A DNA stretch of 48,121 nucleotides from Gnetum montanum. Taxonomy: Eukaryota; Streptophyta; Gnetopsida; Gnetales; Gnetaceae. The stretch is taken from contig MNCI01009211.1 in assembly GCA_015680685.1 (NCBI GenBank), positions 29,738 to 77,858 of the forward strand. The letters are read 5' to 3'. Numbering within the stretch: position 1 is the stretch's first letter; every line of letters starts with the position of its first letter. Shown in pieces: positions 42,514 through 48,121 of this stretch. Both the position numbers and the translations under genes were made by a program. The notes beneath the pieces are model-generated. The model worked only from the letters and a program-made list of their open reading frames with translations, searched no databases and was not told the origin of the DNA.

Positions 42514-42770
42514 TCAAATAAAGATTAAAGGATTGAAAAGATTAGGAACATAATATACATTGAAAATGATGATCTTTTTTCCATTGTTTAATTTAACTAC
42601 ACAATCTTCTATTCCTTCTATGACTAAGTATTTTTCATCTTCAATTTTGATGTTGCCAAGACTATTTTTTATTTTGTAATTTAGAAGATAATTTTTGTAG
42701 GTTGCCATGTGATTAGAGCACCACTATCTACAATCCAAGAATCTTGATTTATTTCTTTAATTGAATTAAA
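42514..42770 (-). pseudogene. Copia aspartic protease
   Basis: QDSWIVDSGALITW with the active-site D-S-G at 42,720-42,728, followed by YKIKNSLGNIKIEDEKYLVI and NVYYVPNLFNPLIFI, which is the usual copia order (WxxDSGAS...V.YVPxLxxNLLS). Confidence 0.75.
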
Positions 42771-43560
42771 GGGTGTATAATTCCATGGCCCTTCTTCTTG
42801 AATATCCCTTTAAGATAATGAAAAAGTATATTGTTTTGTTTATGAAGTTTTTCCATGTATTGTTTCAAAACTAATTCTAGTCCAACATTAGTCAATGATA
42901 CGACTTTCTCTTTTGTAGAAGTTATAATATGGAATTGAGTCTTGACCCTATCTTTTTCTTCTAGATTTATTCTATCTACCTCTTCATCTAGTTGAACCTC
43001 TTCTTCTTCTACTTGTATTTTGACCATTATTTTTTCTAAGTTTATTTCTTAATCTCTATTCTAATAATTAAATCTTCCTCTCCCTCTAAACCTTCCTTCC
43101 CTACCTCTTCCTCTTTGGTTAGTTATGTAGGCTTGATCATATTCACTAGATTATTTGTTTTTCTTCATAATTTGCAGGGTTTTGACTTGAGCAACTAATT
43201 CATTAATTCTAAGCATGTTGAAGTCTTTTAAAAGAGTAATGTTTTCCATCATGTTTTCAAATCTTAGATCTATGTAAAGAGCTTGAAAAATTTTTTGAAC
43301 CTTTTTCCTTTTAGTATATCCACAACCATATTCATCTAATTTTCATAAGCTATCATACATTCTAATAAAGAATTCTTCCACTTCATTTTTCCAATTTCTA
43401 GGGTACTAAAATTTTGTTTGTAGATTAGTTATTACAATTTTTTATTTTCCAAACTTTTTATGTATTTTAATTGGAGATTATCCCATAGTCTTTTAGCTAT
43501 AGTATGAAGATTGTATTTGCCATAAATAACTTATGAGACACTAGCCAATAGCATCATGAG
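42771..43560 (-). pseudogene. Copia gag (UBN2-type) remnant
   Basis: WKNEVEEFFIRMYDSL, KVQKIFQALYIDLRFENMME and RINELVAQVKTLQIMKKNK match the UBN2 gag layout. An Arg/Gly-rich stretch (RGRGREGRFRGRGRFNY) stands where a zinc knuckle would follow. The N-terminal half is beyond element V. Confidence 0.65.
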
Positions 43561-43609
43561 AGCCAAATTGTTATTCTTCTTCTTTATTTCATATTTTTTA
43601 ATTTGTAAT

Positions 43610-44437
43610 TGATGGGACGCAATATCGTGTCCGCCGCGATATCGCATCCCCCACGATATCCCGTCTTCCCCTACGATATCACATACGCGATATCGCAGTG
43701 CACCATCAAATCTATAAATAAGAGGCAACTCTCCCTTGTTTCTCATTCTAGGCCTAGACTGTAGCAAAAATCTAGCAGTTTGACCTCTCCAAAGATAGAA
43801 TAATTTCCATGTGCCGGCAGTAGGAGTTCCAAAGTGAACGGATCTTTATTTGAGCAAATATTGTACCTAAATACAAGTTTGTGTACGGCAATAAAGAAGA
43901 ACTTGTTGGATAAACCTTGCAGTGCATGGGATAGGCTAAATAGGATTTTATTTACTTTCATTTATTGTTAATTATTTACGTGCTTTATTAGTCATTAAAT
44001 CTCTCTCAACCCTTCTCTCCTTGTTAAGTGCCTTAGTATGACCGCTTCGAGCACGTGCGTTACGCTTGGTGATCCCAGCAACGACTAGCATTTGGTAACC
44101 AAGGTTGGATCAGTTCAAGGTGTGAACGTATGTGGGAATGGATACTGATGCTAGGTTAGCTAAGGCTTAGTTAGTTAGTTAAAGTTAGTAATTAGTCTCT
44201 TCACCCTTCACCTTATCAGCATAGGAGATAAAACCGAAAAGACATAAAAATCATATACCTTGGACTTACCTAACCATACAACCATGAGAAATACAAGTAA
44301 GTCTGGGAAGATAATGAATAATTAACCTTAAGTCTTCCATGAGGTGTGTAGGCACTTAGCCTGCGGAGTTTGACTGGATTGCGCGTGTAACGCTTGTATT
44401 CGTATGGTTGAGTGTAGGGGTACCTCGCCACTCATCA
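43610..44437 (+). repeat. 5' LTR of element V (828 bp)
   Basis: TGATGGGACGCAATATCG...CACTCATCA. U3 (43,610-43,705) has five GATATC-type units, the largest array among the plus-strand copies. TATA at 43,713. A poly(A)-like AATAAAG occurs near 43,891. Confidence 0.9.
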
Positions 44438-44438
44438 T

Positions 44439-44456
44439 TGACACCGTTGCCGGGGA
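44439..44456 (+). other. Primer-binding site of element V (tRNA-Asp type)
   Basis: TGACACCGTTGCCGGGGA: two G-to-A differences from the perfect tRNA-Asp complement. Confidence 0.9.
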
Positions 44457-44580
44457 CTAAGTGTTTGTGCCCTAAGTAGAACATAAGAAATCACTCACAT
44501 CATTGGGAGCTTAAATGAACCCTTAGGGTTAATTAAATGAAAAATTATATAACAACTAAATAGCACACCGATAAGACACA

Positions 44581-46528
44581 ATGTCTTCTTCTTCTTCTCA
44601 CAAGAGCATTACACCACCTAGGGATCATACAAGAAACAGTCGGCATTCTAAAACACATAACCAAAATCAACCAGTTCCTCAACAATATAGGGTGGTATAT
44701 ACTCATCCCCATGAGTATATACCTGATTTTACTTTTATCCTCCATCAGGATGAACAGATGTGCTAGAGAGACTTGCAAGGTAACATAGTGTTACCTCCAG
44801 ATTGTGCAGTCCCCAACATGCTCCTCTGTGCTCTTGCACAGATCAGCATGACTCAACTCTATGCTAAATACGTTGCGGAAGATTTTGACACAAGGGATTA
44901 GCATCCCACATCAACACAACGTCTAAAGGACTCAAGGCAGGAGAGCCACCATACATTGTTGAAGGGCAAAGGGGTCCCGCACATCCTAAGTGAAATTGGA
45001 GATGGTGAACCACTTATAACAGGTTCTCTATCAAAAGATGTTCCCCCTCCTAATGATAGTGAGGAGGTGGGGTATCAAAACCTACACTCCATGATACACA
45101 ACCCTGGTTCTGATCCCCATGAACACTAGCTGTTCACTGAGGGAACAACAACACATGATAAGGATGGGCACTTAGATCGTCATCAAGATCGGGGTTGAAG
45201 CCACAGAAGAGGAGGCAAGAAACATCATCATGGCGATGGTTCTCCTTCTTCTTCCCCTTCATTACATAATTCACCCTCTCCTTCCACATCAGGGCGTAGT
45301 CATAAAGAGTATAACGGTGAGGATAAGGGTAAACGAAATGAGAGACCTCGACGAGAGAGTCGAGAGCGAGGACGATGGCAGTCTAGAGAGTCTAGGCATG
45401 AAAGAAGGGAAAGTAGGGAACAACGTAGACATCATAGATGTCATGAGAGAGATGATCATGATGAACCCCTACTTGCCACCTGAAGTATATTAGATATAAT
45501 GGAGGTTGTGAGAATACCAATAAGGCATCAAAAGGACAGTCAGGTCAAGAGATTAAATATGAACAATATCCCACGATTTGAAGGGGGATACAACGCTGAT
45601 CTGCAAAATCATTTATAGGTATTCCACGATGCATGCACCTTGTAGAATATAGAAAATAAGTGGCAGAAATTGAAGTTGTTTCCTAGGACACTCATAAATG
45701 AAACAAAGAGTTGGTACCAGTCCTTAGAACCAGAAACCATTAGGAGATGGAGTACGATGTTAGAGTTGTGCAACAATAAATATCAAACGTACTCCAAAGT
45801 GTCTAAATTGCATAAGCAGATCCAAGAATGGAAGCAAGGTACTCATGAACCTTTGGATGCTGCCATGAACCACTACTATGCATTGTTACATCATTGCCCG
45901 GGCCATGGTTACGCACAACGGGATCAACTTCGCCACCTTGTAGATGGGCTAAGGTATGAAACTAGGAGAACTCTTAGGACATATGCCCAAGGGAGACTAT
46001 CAGAACTTAGATCCCATGAAATTCATCGATTGTTAGAGCAAGTAGCCAAAGAAGAAGAGGAGCTACAAAAAAGAGAGAGTGCAGAAGAATATAATTGCGA
46101 TCCTTCCCTCCGGAAGAGGGGAGTGAGATTTTACGATGAAGAGGATGAGTCACCACTAGAAGATTTGGTGAATAGGAAAACCTTGCCGCTTCAAAAATTA
46201 ACAACGGAAGTATCGACTAAGGTAGATGAAATATGGAGCTCCTTAGATAGTAAAATTGAAACTGTCCTGAAAATCGTAGAGGAGTCTAAGGAGGAACGAA
46301 GTAGTGACAAGGATAAGAAAAAGCGAAGAGATTGAGGCCCTACACGTGAAAAGGGTAAGGGGAAATAACTATCTCCGATGAGGTTGTGGATTTAGATACA
46401 GACAATGACAGTGGATGTGAGATCTGCCGATATGACCATCCTAAGGGATGTTGTCCGATCATCTCACATCTATAAGAGTCTAGGGTGTATGCACTCAACC
46501 CAAGACTTAACAGACGGCAGACACCCCG
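44581..46528 (+). pseudogene. Gag pseudogene of element V
   Basis: ATG at 44,581 (MSSSSSHKSITPPRDHTRNS), 125 bp after the primer site. YIPDFTFILHQDEQMC keeps CAG where W and Y have TAG, but has TAG (44,764) where W has TGG. An Arg/Glu-rich domain (RNERPRRESRERGRWQSRES, 45,340-45,400) is followed by the capsid in the open piece 45,670-46,335: KLFPRTLINETKSWYQSLEP, QIQEWKQGTHEPLDAAMNHY, HCPGHGYAQRDQLRHLVDGL; then a coiled Glu/Lys-rich region. The knuckle CEICRYDHPKGCCP lies near 46,422, with TAA at 46,473 in place of CAA. A small deletion near 46,364 shifts the frame. Confidence 0.85.
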
Positions 46529-48046
46529 AAGGTTACCTTATTCCCAAGGTAACCCACGGAAGGTCCACCAACCGTTAATGTACTATCCAAGTGGAACGCT
46601 GCCACAACCTATCAGACAACATCAACAATGGTAATACCCACAGTCATGGGGGATGCCACCACCGAAACAACAATACCCTTACCAGCAACCAGACCCGTAT
46701 GGATACTACGTGCAGCAGCTGATTTCTCCAAGTGACTCCATGGGTCACACAACTCCCCAACGTCACTACTAATTTCGGGAGTACTTTAGAAGGACTCCTT
46801 CTCCTCCAGGAGACACTCCACACATATACCATCCTCCAAATCCATCTGCCACTCTTCCGCCAGTAGTTCCCATACCACCCGCTCCAACAATGCAAGGGGA
46901 ACTCCCCACTCAACCGCAGCAACGTAATGCTACGAGAGCTGTGAACCTTCAACCTGCTACTAATTCTGACAACTGCAAGAAGAGAAGACTTTTCTTCAAA
47001 ACCAAAAGCCCAGCCAAGCTCTCACAACCACAAGCGGTTGAGTCTGTGTACGCTCCTCCAACACACAAGGCTTTGGAGCTCCCTTCAAACCAATACCAGA
47101 GCTCAACACATACGGTTATGTTAACACATACCGTAACTGACTGGATCAAGGTAGGCCACCTTCCCAGGAAACTATCTGACCCTGGAAGTCCCTTAATGTA
47201 CCTCCAAGTCACCGAGAACGAACCTCATAAGGTTCTTTTTAACTCAGGTTCTAGAGTCAACTTAATATCACGAGAGATGTATCAAGCCTGGAACCTGCCC
47301 CAACTCAAGAAGAGCAACATTCAATTAGAGCTAGCTGACCAGTCCATCATCATTCCCTTAGGATTGGTGGAGGACATCATCACCATTGTGTGTGTGGTTG
47401 GTCATACCCAACTGATTTCCTGGTGATTGAAGTCAACAACAACGAAGGGGACTTCTCAATTATAATAGGATGGGCATGGCTAAGTACAATAGATGCATGC
47501 CTAGGAATTCGCAATCTTTCCTTGGAAATATCTAAGGTAAAAATTTATGGAAAGATCAAGAAGAAGAAAGTTCCATGCATCACATACAGTGACTCATTGG
47601 ATGATGACATGGAGGAATGCTCAGCATCTCCTCCATGCAACAGGTGTGTCCTAGAAACTCTGAGACAAAGGTGCCTATATGTAGCAACCACACAACAAGT
47701 GGACACCCCGTGGTCGATAGCTAATAGAAAGAGCAACCCACCAACATGCATGGAACGAACTAGGGGAACAACTCACACCAACAATGAAGGCATAGACACA
47801 TTGGCATATGAGCGTCGCCGACTTCCACCCCTTAATCTAAGAACATTAATCGGGAGAAGTTGGACACTTTTAAGAAATTCAAACAAACGCTCATTATTTC
47901 GGATCTCTTCCTTGCAATTCAGTCATGGGGAAGATGCCACCTATGCTAATCATTTTGGGCCCTCAGTTCTTTTTAAATTTTTATTTTACACATTTTTGTT
48001 TTACACATTTTTGTTTTACACGTTTTTGTTTTACAAATTTCTTTAA
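46529..48046 (+). pseudogene. Protease region of element V
   Basis: Pro/Gln-rich linker (MQGELPTQPQQRNATRAVNL), basic KKRRLFFKTKSPAKLSQPQ, TVTDWIKVGHLPRKLSDPGS, then KVLFNSGSRVNLISREMY. The active-site Asp is Asn (AAC at 47,241-47,243; W has GAC). Two extra bases in a GT run near 47,385 shift the frame before WSYPTDFLVIEVNNNEGDFS, IIIGWAWLSTIDACLGIRNL and the conserved C-terminal PPLNLRTLIGRSWTLLRNSN. That C-terminal extension is shared with W, so the polyprotein ran well past the protease but reached no RT domain. Confidence 0.8.
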
Positions 48047-48113
48047 CTTTTCTTGTTTTTGTTTTACAACATCGTTATAATTTTTCATTTCTTGTGTGTG
48101 TGTGTGTGTTTGT
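47975..48113 (+). repeat. TTTTGTTTTACACAT tandem repeat and (TG)n run of element V
   Basis: Four to five near-identical 15-bp units followed by TTTAACTTTTCTTG and a TG run, the same order as in W at 32,080-32,220. Confidence 0.75.
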
Positions 48114-48121
48114 TATCCATC

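Larger units (their letters stand above)
39690..43609 (-). mobile_element. Decayed Ty1-copia retrotransposon, 5' part cut by element V
   Basis: Minus strand in copia order: gag (43,500-42,750), protease (42,728), GAG-pre-integrase (about 42,270), integrase (to 41,435), reverse transcriptase (41,200-40,480) and RNase H (to 39,700). Integrase before RT defines copia. The gag N-terminus and 5' LTR are displaced beyond element V, which inserted at 43,610. Stops occur in every domain. Confidence 0.88.
43610..48121 (+). mobile_element. Element V: Athila-like, RT-less element, 3' end beyond the window
   Basis: 5' LTR (43,610-44,437), primer site, gag, protease, the TTTTGTTTTACA repeat and (TG)n run. 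It is collinear with W at high similarity, so about 1.7 kb of tail and a 3' LTR are expected after the window. It inserted into the copia gag; the left flank is GTAAT (43,605-43,609). No RT or integrase in the visible part. Confidence 0.88.

Noticed and set aside
43610-44437. Solo LTR
   Set aside because: A primer site and gag follow directly, so it is the 5' LTR of element V.

Overview
The window looks like repeat-dominated intergenic DNA from a large plant nuclear genome. The signs are decayed, nested LTR retrotransposons with plant-type primer-binding sites (tRNA-Asp and initiator tRNA-Met), an AT-rich background, and one small piece of a plant-like host gene. The density of old elements suits a gymnosperm or another giant-genome plant, but I cannot name the species. 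No prokaryotic gene, CRISPR array, rRNA or intact tRNA is visible.

Layout. 1-2.6 kb is GC-richer DNA with two unusual degenerate repeat arrays and no convincing gene. 2.8-3.6 kb (minus strand) holds one or two exons resembling the C-terminal part of the TPR protein SKI3. 3.6-6.06 kb is AT-rich and mostly featureless apart from an unrecognised ORF pair. 6.06-25.68 kb is a block of minus-strand Athila-like LTR elements, called here Z (5'-truncated), Y, and X (inserted in the gag of Y), with an assembly gap at 17,555-17,814. 25.84-37.97 kb is a Del/Tekay-like element, M, with 2.04 kb LTRs and only 1.07 kb of internal DNA. Its 5' LTR is split by a complete plus-strand Athila-like element, W (27,773-34,757), flanked by a perfect 5-bp target duplication. 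38.0-39.7 kb is AT-rich with no gene. 39.7-43.6 kb is a decayed minus-strand Ty1-copia element (gag, protease, integrase, RT, RNase H). Another plus-strand Athila-like element, V, begins inside the copia gag at 43,610 and runs off the window.

How the parts relate. X, Y, Z, W and V are one family: LTRs of about 790-890 bp, a tRNA-Asp primer site, about 127 bp of leader, a gag with an Arg/His-rich N-terminal part, a capsid domain and a CX2CX3HX4C knuckle, then sometimes an aspartic protease, a long spacer, a polypurine tract and the LTR. I found no reverse transcriptase, RNase H or integrase in any copy, so they were probably mobilised in trans. Three copies (X, Y, Z) carry a further 3' ORF beginning MAPKR or MALKR, deleted differently in each. 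In Y it is long, with a region that resembles plant retroelement 'transposon protein' domains followed by coiled coil. This extra gene in an RT-less family is the most interesting content of the window. All copies are inactivated, mainly by stops that look like C-to-T or G-to-A changes, as expected for methylated, silenced DNA. All homology statements come from reading the sequence and recalling families; no database search was possible.
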